From: an uncultured Collinsella sp.
Lineage (GTDB): Bacteria; Actinomycetota; Coriobacteriia; Coriobacteriales; Coriobacteriaceae
Assembly: GCA_944321445.1 (NCBI GenBank)
Contig: CALULJ010000014.1
Location: forward strand, 1-47,104
Direction of reading: 5' to 3'
Length of the DNA stretch: 47,104 nt
Made by a program: the position numbers and the translations under genes. Of this stretch, positions 31,578 through 40,488 are shown piece after piece. The notes beneath the pieces are model-generated. The model was not told the origin of the DNA and did not search any database. It was given only the letters and a program-made list of their open reading frames with translations. Every line of letters begins with the position of its first letter. Positions within the stretch are counted from its first letter, which is position 1.

Positions 31578-33245
31578 TTAGAACAGGCCGGAGATCACGC
31601 CGTTCTCGTCGACGTCGATATTCTCGGCCGCCGGAACCTTGGGCAGGCCGGGCATGGTGAGCACCTGGCCGGTAAGCGCGACCACGAAGTGCGCACCAGC
31701 GGATACCTTGACCTCGCGCACCGTGATGCGGAAGCCCTCGGGCGCGCCCAGGAGCTTGTCCTGATCGGTGAAGGAGTACTGGGTCTTGGCGATGCACACC
31801 GGCAGGTTGCCGAAACCGTTCTCGCGCAGCTGGGCGATCTGCTTCTTGGCGGCAGGCGTGAAGTCGACACCGTCGGCGTGGTAGATCTTGGTCGCCACGG
31901 CCTCGATGGCCTCGGCGATATCGGTCCCGTCCTCGTACGAGAAACGGAAGTCGTTGGGCTCGTTCACGAGACGCATGACCTCGTCGGCGAGCTCGAGCGC
32001 GCCCTCGCCGCCCTTGGCCCATACCTCGGACAGCTTGACGTTCACACCGAGCTTCTTGCACTCGTCCTCGATAAGCGCGAGCTCGGCCTCGGTGTCGGAC
32101 GGGAAGCGATTGATGGCCACGACGCACGGCAAACCGTAAACATCCTGGATGTTGCCCACATGGCGCAGCAAGTTGGGCAGGCCGGCGCGCAGCGCGTCGA
32201 GGTTCTCCTCGTTGAGGTCGGCCTTGGCCACACCACCGTTGTACTTGAGCGCGCGAGCGGTGGCAACGATGACCACGGCGTCCGGCTTGAGGCCAGTCAT
32301 GCGGCACTTGATGTCGAGGAACTTCTCGGCGCCCAGGTCGGCGCCGAAGCCCGCCTCGGTGATGGCGATGTCGCCGAAACGCATGGCCATGCGAGTGGCC
32401 ATGATGGAGTTGCAGCCGTGCGCGATGTTGGCGAACGGGCCGCCGTGCACGAAGGCCGGCGTGTGCTCGAGCGTCTGCACCAGGTTGGGCATGAGCGCAT
32501 CCTTGAGCAGCGCAGCCATGGCGCCTTGAGCCTTGAGCTCGGCAGCACGGACAGGACGGCCATCATAGGTGTAGCCCACCACGATCTCACCCAGGCGGTT
32601 CTTAAGGTCGGTGATGGAGGTGGACAGGCAGAAGATAGCCATGATCTCGGAGGCCACGGTGATATCGAAGCCATCCTCACGCGGCACACCCTGCGCGCGG
32701 CCGCCCAGACCGTCCACGATGTGGCGCAGCTGGCGGTCGTTCATGTCCACAGCGCGCTTCCAGGTGATGCGCTTGGGGTCGATGCCGAGCTTGTTACCCT
32801 GCTGGATATGGTTGTCGAGCATGGCGGCAAGCAGGTTGTTGGCCGCACCGATGGCATGGAAGTCGCCGGTAAAGTGCAGGTTGATGTCCTCCATGGGAAT
32901 GACCTGCGCCCAACCGCCGCCCGCGGCGCCACCCTTGACGCCGAACACGGGGCCGAGCGAAGGCTCGCGCAGGGCCACGGTGCTGTTTATGCCGCGACGA
33001 CGCAGGCCATCGGCCAAACCGATGGTGGTCGTGGTCTTGCCCTCACCCGCGGGCGTGGGATTGATGGCTGTCACCAAGACGAGCTTAGCGGTGTGGTCGG
33101 TCGGCTCGTTCAGCAGTGAATAGTCCACCTTCGCCTTGTCGAAACCGTACGGGATGATGTACTTCTCGTCGACGCCGGCGTTCCGCGCGACCTCGGTGAT
33201 GGGCAAGGGCTTGACGGAATGTGCGATCTCGATGTCTGACAACAT
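31578..33245 (-). CDS. fhs: Formate-tetrahydrofolate ligase
   Basis: A 555-residue enzyme, normal length. It makes 10-formyl-THF from formate, THF and ATP, feeding FolD and purine synthesis, or acting as an entry step of the acetogenic methyl branch. The ATP-binding loop [20 protein letters not shown] lies near residue 65; [35 protein letters not shown] and [17 protein letters not shown] are further signatures. GGGAGG precedes [15 protein letters not shown] at 33245. An upstream ATG in frame would add 12 unlikely residues. A strong terminator follows. Confidence 0.97.
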   Translation of the reverse strand: MLSDIEIAHSVKPLPITEVARNAGVDEKYIIPYGFDKAKVDYSLLNEPTDHTAKLVLVTAINPTPAGEGKTTTTIGLADGLRRRGINSTVALREPSLGPVFGVKGGAAGGGWAQVIPMEDINLHFTGDFHAIGAANNLLAAMLDNHIQQGNKLGIDPKRITWKRAVDMNDRQLRHIVDGLGGRAQGVPREDGFDITVASEIMAIFCLSTSITDLKNRLGEIVVGYTYDGRPVRAAELKAQGAMAALLKDALMPNLVQTLEHTPAFVHGGPFANIAHGCNSIMATRMAMRFGDIAITEAGFGADLGAEKFLDIKCRMTGLKPDAVVIVATARALKYNGGVAKADLNEENLDALRAGLPNLLRHVGNIQDVYGLPCVVAINRFPSDTEAELALIEDECKKLGVNVKLSEVWAKGGEGALELADEVMRLVNEPNDFRFSYEDGTDIAEAIEAVATKIYHADGVDFTPAAKKQIAQLRENGFGNLPVCIAKTQYSFTDQDKLLGAPEGFRITVREVKVSAGAHFVVALTGQVLTMPGLPKVPAAENIDVDENGVISGLF

Positions 33246-33299
33246 GGCGAACCTCCCAAACGCGCATGGCAAAACAGACATCTAGCATACAACGAAGAA

Positions 33300-33332
33300 G
33301 GCCAGCCGCGGGGATATCCTCCGTGACCGGCC
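33300..33332 (-). terminator. Probable ruvCAB terminator
   Basis: On the minus strand GGCCGGTCACGGAGGATATC can fold back on CCCCGCGGCTGGCC with two G-U pairs and two mismatches, and is followed by TTCTTCG. It lies 80 nt past the ruvB stop and before fhs. Confidence 0.45.
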
Positions 33333-33412
33333 CAAAAGCCCTTGCCGCGCGACCCGAATGGACATCGAGCCACCACGGCGCCTCCACAATCATACGAAGG
33401 CATGCAGCCGCT

Positions 33413-34495
33413 TTAAGCGTTGGCGGGCGGCTCGATTCCCAAATGGTTGAAGGCAACAGGCGTGGCAACGCGCCCCTGCGGGGTGCGAACGATAAGACCG
33501 CGCTGCAACAGATACGGCTCGTAAACGTCCTCCAGCGAGTTGGGATCCTCGCCCACCGCGCTTGCCAGCGTCGTGAGACCCACAGGACGCCCGCGGAACG
33601 TCTTGACGAGCGTCTCCAAGATGCGAATGTCCATCCAGTCCAAACCGAGCTCGTCGATCTCGAAGAACTCCAACGCCTCGCGCGTGATGGGATAGTCGAT
33701 ATGCCCCTCGCCGCGCACCTGTGCGTAGTCGCGCACGCGCTTGAGCAGGCGATTGGCCAAACGCGGCGTACCACGGGAGCGGGATGCGACCTCGCAGGCG
33801 GAGTCGTGATCGATCTGCACGCCCAGAATCGTCGCCGACCTCACCACGATGTCTGCAAGGTCCGCGATGGAATAGTAGTCGAGCCTGAACGAGATGCCGA
33901 AGCGATCGCGCAGCGGCCCCGTGAGCATGCCTGAGCGCGTCGTGGCGCCCACAAGCGTAAAGTGCGGAATCTCCAAGCGGATGGAGCGTGCCGCCGGCCC
34001 CTTGCCGATGACGATATCGAGCGCGAAGTCTTCCATCGCGGGATACAGGACCTCTTCAACCGAGCGGTTCAAACGATGGATCTCGTCAATGAACAACACG
34101 TCACCGGGCTGCAGGTTGGTAAGGATCGCCGCGAGGTCGCCCGTGCGCGCAATGGCCGGACCGGATGTCGTTTTGATTTGGGCGCCCATCTCGTTGGCGA
34201 CGACCGATGCAAGCGTCGTCTTGCCCAGACCCGGAGGCCCAGAAAAGATCACGTGGTCCAGGCACTCGCCACGCGACTTCGCCGCCTCGATGAGGATGCG
34301 CAGGCTCTGCTTGATATGGTCCTGACCGCAATAATCGTCCAGCTTCTGAGGGCGCAGCGAGCGCTCGACGTCCAAGTCCTCGGACGTAAGGTCACCCGTT
34401 ACAAAGCGACCGGTCTCGCGCGAGGGAGCCGCAGAGGGGCGGCGTGCCGGGGAGTCGGCCCACAGGTCCACGGAGTCATCGGCTTCCCACATCAT
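33413..34495 (-). CDS. ruvB: Holliday junction branch migration ATPase RuvB
   Basis: A 360-residue AAA+ motor with Walker [13 protein letters not shown], Walker [13 protein letters not shown], sensor 1 [11 protein letters not shown], the arginine finger region [13 protein letters not shown] and the C-terminal winged helix ending [13 protein letters not shown]. It drives branch migration as a hexamer on RuvA. The ATG at 34495 overlaps the ruvA stop (ATGA). The N-terminus carries about 30 extra residues before the usual [13 protein letters not shown]. Third gene of ruvCAB. Confidence 0.97.
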   Translation of the reverse strand: MMWEADDSVDLWADSPARRPSAAPSRETGRFVTGDLTSEDLDVERSLRPQKLDDYCGQDHIKQSLRILIEAAKSRGECLDHVIFSGPPGLGKTTLASVVANEMGAQIKTTSGPAIARTGDLAAILTNLQPGDVLFIDEIHRLNRSVEEVLYPAMEDFALDIVIGKGPAARSIRLEIPHFTLVGATTRSGMLTGPLRDRFGISFRLDYYSIADLADIVVRSATILGVQIDHDSACEVASRSRGTPRLANRLLKRVRDYAQVRGEGHIDYPITREALEFFEIDELGLDWMDIRILETLVKTFRGRPVGLTTLASAVGEDPNSLEDVYEPYLLQRGLIVRTPQGRVATPVAFNHLGIEPPANA

Positions 34496-35109
34496 GCCTC
34501 CATCCCCAGACGCTTCAGCGCGGAGCCCAGCAGGGCTTCAACGCGCTGGCTCGCATCGAGCCCGTCAAGTGCAAGATCTGCCTCCTGCGGACTGAAACCC
34601 ATGGATAGCAGCGCGGCGCGGGCATCGTCGAGCGCAGAGGTATCGGGCGCGGACCCGAGCGGAAGCTGCCCTGCCGCGGGAACATCTGCCGCGAGCAAGC
34701 CATGGTCCTTGGCGAACACGCTCTTGAGCTCGAGGATGAGGCGCTGCGCGGTCTTCTTTCCCACGCCGGGAACCGTCGCCATGCCCTTGTCGTCCTCGGC
34801 CATGACCACGGTATAGAGCTGCGATACCGTGAACTTCGATAGCACGGCGAGCGCCAGGCGCGGGCCGACGCCCGAGACGGCGACGAGCCGCTCGAACATG
34901 GTGCGCTCTTCTTTGGTGGCAAAGCCGAACAGGGTAAGCGCGTCCTCGCGCACCTGCATGCGCGTATACAGACGGCACTCCTCGCCCAGCGTTGGAAGCG
35001 ATGCAGCCGTGGTGCCCGAGATGCCCACTTCAAAGCCCACGCCGCCAACATCGATAACGGCCACGCTCGGCGTCGCATCGACCAGAATTCCGTGCAACAG
35101 AGTGATCAT
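34492..35109 (-). CDS. ruvA: Holliday junction DNA-binding subunit RuvA
   Basis: A 205-residue protein. The OB-fold domain starts [28 protein letters not shown]; helix-hairpin-helix motifs follow ([18 protein letters not shown] and [17 protein letters not shown]), and the C-terminal RuvB-binding helices are [18 protein letters not shown]. It binds four-way junctions as a tetramer and recruits RuvB. Overlaps ruvC and ruvB by ATGA, so the three are strictly coupled. Confidence 0.97.
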   Translation of the reverse strand: MITLLHGILVDATPSVAVIDVGGVGFEVGISGTTAASLPTLGEECRLYTRMQVREDALTLFGFATKEERTMFERLVAVSGVGPRLALAVLSKFTVSQLYTVVMAEDDKGMATVPGVGKKTAQRLILELKSVFAKDHGLLAADVPAAGQLPLGSAPDTSALDDARAALLSMGFSPQEADLALDGLDASQRVEALLGSALKRLGMEA

Positions 35110-35630
35110 GAGTAGCCGTTTCCCCTCTTCTCAACGTAAGACCAACCGGAAAGCGCGCCGGTGCGGCGCAGGTTGGCGTGGCATATGGCGCAGGCGAGCG
35201 CGTCCGCGGCGTGATCGGGATGCGGGTCGTGATCCAAATGGAGCAGGTTTCTCACCATATACATGACCTGCCCCTTGTCTGCAGCGCCCGTGCCCACCAC
35301 TGCTTGCTTGATTTGCATGGGCGTGTACTCGCCCACCTCGACTCCGCACAGCGAAATGGCGACGAGCGCCGCGCCGCGCGCGTGCGCGGTGGGAATGGCC
35401 GAGCGCACGTTCGCGCCGAAGTAGATGCTCTCGATGGCGGCTTCCTGCGGGCGATAGCGCTCCACGACTGCCGTGAGGTCATCGGCGATGTGGCGCAGGC
35501 GCACAGAGAGGTCGCTGCCGGCAGAGGTCTGAATGCAGCCGTAGGCGCGGCAGCGAACCTCACCGCGTCGCTCCTCGACGATTCCCCAGCCCGTGTTGGC
35601 GAGCCCCGGGTCTATGCCCAAGATGACCAT
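35106..35630 (-). CDS. ruvC: Holliday junction resolvase RuvC
   Basis: A 174-residue endonuclease that cuts Holliday junctions. Catalytic acids are visible: GIDPGLANTGWGI (Asp near residue 6), AIESIYFG (Glu), and the HPDHAADALACAICH end with two Asp. The ATG at 35630 is preceded by GGGGGAGG; a GTG two codons earlier lies inside the ribosome site. It is the first gene of ruvCAB and its promoter bears a LexA-type box (35655-35668). Confidence 0.97.
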   Translation of the reverse strand: MVILGIDPGLANTGWGIVEERRGEVRCRAYGCIQTSAGSDLSVRLRHIADDLTAVVERYRPQEAAIESIYFGANVRSAIPTAHARGAALVAISLCGVEVGEYTPMQIKQAVVGTGAADKGQVMYMVRNLLHLDHDPHPDHAADALACAICHANLRRTGALSGWSYVEKRGNGYS

Positions 35631-35654
35631 GCGCACCTCCCCCGCATTCCAGTT

Positions 35655-35698
35655 CGAACATCTGTTCTACTATAGCATGCAGCGGCAGCGGTCCGCAA
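35655..35698 (-). promoter_or_regulatory. ruvCAB promoter with LexA-type box
   Basis: On the minus strand: TTGCGG (35698-35693), 18 bp, TATAGT (35674-35669), then directly AGAACAGATGTTCG (35668-35655), which has the full GAAC-N4-GTTC LexA core. The box covers the expected transcription start, so a repressor would block initiation. The ruvC ATG is 25 nt beyond. Confidence 0.7.
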
Positions 35699-35727
35699 GA
35701 AGACTCACACTGGCGTCCACAAGCGCA

Positions 35728-37710
35728 TCAGTTCTGCGAAAAGAACGGGTAGCCACGCAGGCCCTGCCCCGGAGCGGCTTCGCCCGGATGCGGCCCCTCG
35801 TGCTGTGCGCCTGCGGCATTCAGCATCTCGCGCAAACCGCTTTCGAAGCGCTCCATGTTCTCGCGCATCCGCTGCTGGCCGTCCTCGCTCATGAGCTCTT
35901 GCTGCTGCTCGGGAGAAAGCCCCAGCAGACCGCCGAGCAGGCCCAAGATCTCGCCGCGCACGCGCTCGCCATGCTCCTCGCCCAGCGTCTCGAAGCGCTT
36001 GATGCCCTCGCGCGCCAAATCCATGACGCTCAGCGGCTCCTCGCCATGCCGGCCCAAGTCGGACCAGCCCAGCATGTGGGGCCACGCCCGCTCTGCAAAC
36101 GAACGCGCCGACACGATGGGCGTGGAGGGAAGCGAGCGACGGGCGCCTTCCCCGCGACGCACGAGCATGAGCAGCAACGCCGCACTCTCCGGAGCGGTCT
36201 TGTACAGCGGAACGTCTTCCAGCACCTCATTGCGATCAACGTGCGCCTCGAGCACCCCGTCCACCTGCGCAGGCTCGAGGCCGGCAAGCAGCTGCGCGAT
36301 GCGCTGCGTGTACACAGGGTCGTCGGGACAGGCATCGACCGCGCAGGCCAAAATCTGCCCCATACGGTCCTCGACCGCGTTCAGCGTGACCAACGGCGCC
36401 GGAATGACGGCGGAGCGACGGTTGCGATAGCGCGCAAGGAACTCCAGCGAAGAAAGGTAGACATCGCCGAACGGTGCTGCCAGGGCAAGCGCCGCCCCCG
36501 CGGAAAGGGCCGCTGCCGGCGCCAACGCGGCATCGGTCTTCGTGAGCGCCGAAAGGGTGCACGCACCCATCTCGTGCGCAACGTCCGCAAGATAGAGCGC
36601 ATCGATGCCTACACGCAGACGCCCCACGTCGCGCGCGGGGACGTCGCGGTCCATCCAGCGCGACACGTCGCCCTGCGCCCGCTCGACCAAGTGAATGTTC
36701 AGATTTGCCGCGAGCGCGCGGATAAGCTCCATGCGTTCGCACTCGAGTGCCTCCTGCCGCGGCGTGAACACCTCGGCGCGCTCGAACGCGACGCCCACCA
36801 CGTTGCGCGGTCCCAACGCATCCACCGCGAGCACAGCGGTGAGCGACGTGGGCAGATCGCCCTCGAGCGGCACCACGACGCGCGCGCGACCGCTGGCAGA
36901 TACGGCGTCGCGCACATGCAGGCGTAGTGCTTCCCAAAGCCATTCCTCACGGTCGAAACGCGGAAGATCGCGCGCATCCAGAGCAGCGACCGGTGTGCCG
37001 CGGCTCACGTCTTGCACCAGCAGGCATTCCTCGAAGCATGGTGCGGCAGCCACCACATCGCCCGATTCGTCCATCACGAACGAGCCGCCCGTGTACACCG
37101 TCTCGTCGTAGGCGCCCACCGGCGCCATGCAGGCGATCCACACGCCACCGCGGGCGGCATCGCCCGAGAAGTACCCGTCGGCCACGGACGCGACGCCGCA
37201 GGTCGCCTCGTTGTAAGCGTTGAACCCATTCATCTGGATATAGAGGGCGACGTCGCACCCGCGCGGCAGTTGGGGGATGTCGCGCTCGAGGTCGAGCACG
37301 ACGGCGACGCGCGAGCCCGCGACGTCGAACACCGGTGGGTCCCACGTACTGGCGTCAAGCGAGCCAGTGCGCAGCGACATCATGGAGCGCAGCGGGGACA
37401 CCCTGCCCTCGCGAAGCAAAAACACCTCGAGATACGGCACCTGGTCGAGCGCGATCACCGCAGGCACCAGGCAGTCGATATGTAGGGGCTCGACGCGTGC
37501 CGCAAGGTCGCGCAGCGAGCGCACGACCTCGTGCTCGTAGTTGGCGTAGTCGATAAGCATCGTGGGCTGCATGCCGCCGAACAGCGGCGCCGGCGTGCAC
37601 AGCAGGTGGGCCCCCTGCTTGGAGGCAAGTTCGGCCTGGTCGCCAATCCGGGTGCACACGCCCTCGATATCTCCCAAGCGCATGTCGATCTGCGCCAACG
37701 CTAGCTTCAT
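35728..37710 (-). CDS. NadE-like protein with eroded catalytic motifs
   Basis: A 660-residue protein, start MKLALAQIDMRLGDIEG behind GAGGGGAT. The layout is that of glutamine-dependent NAD synthetase: a nitrilase-type domain (residues 1-240, ending GGSFVMDESGDVVAAAPCFEE) and an NAD-synthase domain (about 250-540). Yet the ATP pyrophosphatase loop SGGxDSS is EGDLPTS (283-289), the TGNKSE motif is LSALTKTD, and the nitrilase Glu, Lys and Cys are not at their expected places (LFGGMQP, REGRVSPLRSM, MNGFNAYNEATCG). It ends with a 90-residue helical tail (EQQQELMSEDGQQRMRENME) and FFSQN. It is probably a non-catalytic paralog; a real NAD synthetase should exist elsewhere. Confidence 0.7.
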   Translation of the reverse strand: MKLALAQIDMRLGDIEGVCTRIGDQAELASKQGAHLLCTPAPLFGGMQPTMLIDYANYEHEVVRSLRDLAARVEPLHIDCLVPAVIALDQVPYLEVFLLREGRVSPLRSMMSLRTGSLDASTWDPPVFDVAGSRVAVVLDLERDIPQLPRGCDVALYIQMNGFNAYNEATCGVASVADGYFSGDAARGGVWIACMAPVGAYDETVYTGGSFVMDESGDVVAAAPCFEECLLVQDVSRGTPVAALDARDLPRFDREEWLWEALRLHVRDAVSASGRARVVVPLEGDLPTSLTAVLAVDALGPRNVVGVAFERAEVFTPRQEALECERMELIRALAANLNIHLVERAQGDVSRWMDRDVPARDVGRLRVGIDALYLADVAHEMGACTLSALTKTDAALAPAAALSAGAALALAAPFGDVYLSSLEFLARYRNRRSAVIPAPLVTLNAVEDRMGQILACAVDACPDDPVYTQRIAQLLAGLEPAQVDGVLEAHVDRNEVLEDVPLYKTAPESAALLLMLVRRGEGARRSLPSTPIVSARSFAERAWPHMLGWSDLGRHGEEPLSVMDLAREGIKRFETLGEEHGERVRGEILGLLGGLLGLSPEQQQELMSEDGQQRMRENMERFESGLREMLNAAGAQHEGPHPGEAAPGQGLRGYPFFSQN

Positions 37711-37789
37711 GTCGCATCCCCTCGAATAATCCTTCGTCCCATGATAGCCGCTCGACGGGCATCTCTGTGCCCACGAAGCGCATATACGC

Positions 37790-37820
37790 GAAAGGGCCGT
37801 CCATAACGGACGGCCCTTTC
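37790..37820 (-). terminator. Terminator after the desulfoferrodoxin gene
   Basis: GAAAGGGCCGTCC-ATAAC-GGACGGCCCTTTC, perfect 13-bp stem with 5-nt loop; TTTC ends the minus-strand transcript. It lies about 100 nt past the stop at 37919. Confidence 0.8.
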
Positions 37821-37918
37821 TGCACGGCAGCGGCCCGCGCCCGGGAGGAGACATCGCCCGGACGCACCGCTTCATAGCGAACCTTGGCGCAGCCGGTCGC
37901 GCGGCCACGGACAACGTC

Positions 37919-38278
37919 TTAGAACGTCGCCTTCCACAGGCCATGCAGGTTGCAATAGGCATATACGGTGCCGGATTTCACGCCGCCCGCAAAGAAGGTG
38001 ACGGGCGTCTGGCCGGGCTTGAAGTAGCGGATCTCCAGGCGGTCGTCGGACTCGAGCGCAACCCACTCGATGTAGTGCTCATCGGTCATGGGATGCATGG
38101 TCTCACCCACCTGCACGTGGATGATATGGCCGTCGCGCTGCAGCTCGACGGCAGGCACGTGCTTCTCCACCGCGGCGTCCTCCGTGTTGGGCTCGAGCGC
38201 GACGAACCCCTCGGGCGCCGCCTCGCCCTTCACGCTTGCCAGGAAGTTGCCGTTATCGTCCTTGTAAAACGTTGCCAT
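37919..38278 (-). CDS. Desulfoferrodoxin/superoxide reductase lacking the rubredoxin-type cysteine site
   Basis: A 119-residue protein, start MATFYKDDNGNFLASVKGE at 38278 with AAAGGAG. The superoxide-reductase iron site is complete: Glu38 and His40 in EKHVP, His62 (MHPM), His68 (DEHYI), Cys109 and His112 (YAYCNLHGL). The N-terminal desulforedoxin-like part, which in class I proteins binds a second iron with four cysteines, has none here, as in class III (Treponema-type) enzymes. It removes superoxide in the cytoplasm. A second SOR-type domain is fused to an XRE regulator at 10960-11583. Confidence 0.92.
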   Translation of the reverse strand: MATFYKDDNGNFLASVKGEAAPEGFVALEPNTEDAAVEKHVPAVELQRDGHIIHVQVGETMHPMTDEHYIEWVALESDDRLEIRYFKPGQTPVTFFAGGVKSGTVYAYCNLHGLWKATF

Positions 38279-38406
38279 GACGCGCTCCTTTACGCATGCT
38301 CGTGTTTCAGTCTCGGGTTCATTATGCCCACAAGGCCGCTGGGCATTCACCGTCACGGCAACCCCACAAGACAAGTTGGAGCCGCGCCGCCCTCGTGCAT
38401 AGAAAT

Positions 38407-38436
38407 GCCGGCGGCGGGATACACCGCACCGCCGGC
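38407..38436 (-). terminator. Probable terminator of the universal stress protein gene
   Basis: GCCGGCGG pairs with CCGCCGGC (8 bp) across a 14-nt loop, 46 nt past the stop at 38483. No T-run, so terminator function is tentative. Confidence 0.45.
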
Positions 38437-38482
38437 TTCACATCGCCTATTCGCGAGTTGCGAACTCGACCCCGTCGCCGTG

Positions 38483-38956
38483 TCACTTGACCGTGAGCAC
38501 GGGCACGTCCACCGAGCGCAGCACGCCGAAGCTCACGCTGCCGAGCATGCCGCGCAGGGCGCCCAGACCGCGCCTGCCCATGACGACCAGGTCGATCGAA
38601 TGGTCGGCGACGTACTCCGCGATGCCCTCAACGGGTGCCGGCGCAATCCGCGCATTGATGGTGACCTTGCATTTGGCGCCATCGCGCGCGTCTTGCACCA
38701 CGCGCTCCATGTCGCTGCGCATGCGCTGCACGATCGCGCCCATCATGCTGTCGTAATCCATGAGGTTGCCGTTGTCGAAGGGATCGTCGAAAGCGCCGCC
38801 CATGAGCGAAGGGGTGGGCACGGCGCCGGACGTGACGATCATCACCACGTGCACCTCGGCCTCAGGGTCATCCCCCACCATACCGAGCGCGATGTGCAGG
38901 GCGCTCTGCGCGTGCTCGGACTCGTCGTAGGGGACCAATACGTTCTTGAAGAACAT
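38483..38956 (-). CDS. UspA-family universal stress protein
   Basis: A 157-residue protein, single Usp domain: MFFKNVLVPYDESEHAQSAL at the start and the ATP-binding VVMGRRGLGALRGMLGSVSFGVLR (G-2x-G-9x-G-S) at the end, so it should bind ATP. An insert rich in Asp, Gly and Met (residues 47-68, LMGGAFDDPFDNGNLMDYDSM) enlarges the usual fold. AAGGAG precedes the start at 38956. Cytoplasmic stress factor; target unknown. Monocistronic. Confidence 0.93.
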   Translation of the reverse strand: MFFKNVLVPYDESEHAQSALHIALGMVGDDPEAEVHVVMIVTSGAVPTPSLMGGAFDDPFDNGNLMDYDSMMGAIVQRMRSDMERVVQDARDGAKCKVTINARIAPAPVEGIAEYVADHSIDLVVMGRRGLGALRGMLGSVSFGVLRSVDVPVLTVK

Positions 38957-39079
38957 AGATGCTCCTTCCCTCGAACGCGAACCTTGCTGGTTGTATACCC
39001 GCGTTTGAGGAAAGGAGCTGTTGCACACCGGTAGCGGTGCGTTTTGGCCGATGGATGGCCTTTTATGGAAGCACCACGT

Positions 39080-40300
39080 CTACAGCATGGTCTGCGCGAG
39101 CTGGGGCCTAAAGCCCGCCTCCTGCAGCGCGGCGATGATCTGCTGTTTGTGGTCGGTGCCGAAGGCCTCGATGGTCACGCGCAGCTCGACCGCGGCGTTG
39201 CGATTGGTGCTCACGAACTGGTTGTGCTCGAGCTTGATGACGTTGCCGTTCTGCTCGGCGATGGCGGAGGCCACGCGCACGAGCATGCCGGGCCGGTCGG
39301 GCAGAAGGACGCTCACGGTGAAGATGCGGTCGCGCTGGATGAGGCCGTGCTGCACCACCGAGCTCATGGTGATGACGTCCATGTTGCCGCCGGACAGGAT
39401 GGACACGATGCGGCGGTTCTCGGCCGGCAGGTGCTTGAGCGCGGCCACGGTGAGCAGGCCGGAGTTCTCCACGATCATCTTGTGGTTCTCCACCATATCG
39501 AGGAACGATACGATGAGCTCGTCATCGGGGACGGTGATGACGTCGTCGAGGTTCTGCTGCAGGTACGGGAAGACCTGGTCGCCCACCTCGAGCACCGCCG
39601 TGCCGTCGGCGATGGTGTTCGCCTGCGGGATCTTCACGGGATGCCCCGCCTCGAGCGCCGCGGCGAGCGAGGGCGCGCCCTGCGGCTCCACGCCGATCAC
39701 GCGGATCTTGGGGTTATAGAGCTTGGCGAACGTCGAGACGCCGCAGGCGAGGCCGCCGCCGCCCACGGGCACCAGGATCGTGTCGACGAGCGGCAGCTCC
39801 TGCACGATCTCCATGGCGATCGTGCCCTGGCCGGTCGCCACGGTGGGGTCGTTGAAGGGATGGATAAAGGTATAGCCCTCATCCTCCGCGAGCTTCATGG
39901 CGTAGTCGCAGGACTCGTCGTACACGTCGCCGTAGAGCACCACGTCCGCGCCGTAGCCCTTGGTGCGCTCGACCTTGATGAGCGGCGTGGTGGGGGGCAT
40001 GACCACGACCGACTTGGCGCCCGCGCGCGTGGCAGCGAATGCCACGCCCTGCGCATGGTTGCCGGCGCTCGCGGTGACGATGCCGCGGTCGAGCTCCTCG
40101 GGCGCGAGCGTCGAGATCTTGTAGTACGCGCCACGCACCTTGTAGGCGCCGGTGCGCTGCATGTTCTCGGGCTTGAGGTATACGCGGTTACCGGTCATCT
40201 GGCTGAAGTGCGGGCTTTCCACGAGCTCGGTCTTCTGCGTGACTTCCTTTACCTTTACCGACGCCTCTTCGAATGCGTCGAGCGTGAGCATGTCGGCCAT
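39080..40300 (-). CDS. ilvA: Threonine ammonia-lyase with ACT domain
   Basis: A 406-residue PLP enzyme that makes 2-oxobutanoate from threonine, the entry to isoleucine synthesis. PLP-binding Lys54 is in RTGAYKVRGAYY, the phosphate loop is VPVGGGGLACGV. The single C-terminal ACT domain (about 330-406, LLPDRPGMLVRVASAIAEQ) is smaller than the double ACT-like module of E. coli IlvA and matches the TdcB-like actinobacterial form. Start ATG 40300 has AGAAGGA eight bases upstream. Lies near ilvDBNC but on the opposite strand. Confidence 0.93.
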   Translation of the reverse strand: MADMLTLDAFEEASVKVKEVTQKTELVESPHFSQMTGNRVYLKPENMQRTGAYKVRGAYYKISTLAPEELDRGIVTASAGNHAQGVAFAATRAGAKSVVVMPPTTPLIKVERTKGYGADVVLYGDVYDESCDYAMKLAEDEGYTFIHPFNDPTVATGQGTIAMEIVQELPLVDTILVPVGGGGLACGVSTFAKLYNPKIRVIGVEPQGAPSLAAALEAGHPVKIPQANTIADGTAVLEVGDQVFPYLQQNLDDVITVPDDELIVSFLDMVENHKMIVENSGLLTVAALKHLPAENRRIVSILSGGNMDVITMSSVVQHGLIQRDRIFTVSVLLPDRPGMLVRVASAIAEQNGNVIKLEHNQFVSTNRNAAVELRVTIEAFGTDHKQQIIAALQEAGFRPQLAQTML

Positions 40301-40383
40301 GGCGCTCATCCTTCTTCCGTGCATAGGATACTTTCGCATGGTAAAGCAGAATAGCAGATTTACGCGGCGCGCACGGCCGCATG

Positions 40384-40400
40384 TTCCGCAGCGCGCGGAA
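40384..40400. promoter_or_regulatory. Candidate operator between ilvA and the ABC ATPase
   Basis: TTCCGC-AGCGC-GCGGAA, a perfect 6-bp dyad with 5-bp centre, in the divergent intergenic region. Confidence 0.3.
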
Positions 40401-40488
40401 TAAATCGCTGTTTCGCAGCTTTTCGCCGCGCGCACATTGGCGTAGCATTGCCGAAATGCAACGTGATGACGATGGAATCGAGGCGAGC

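Noticed and set aside
39019..39060. Hairpin CACCG-GTAG-CGGTG as terminator of ilvA
   Set aside because: Only five base pairs and no T-run in the minus direction; too weak to list.
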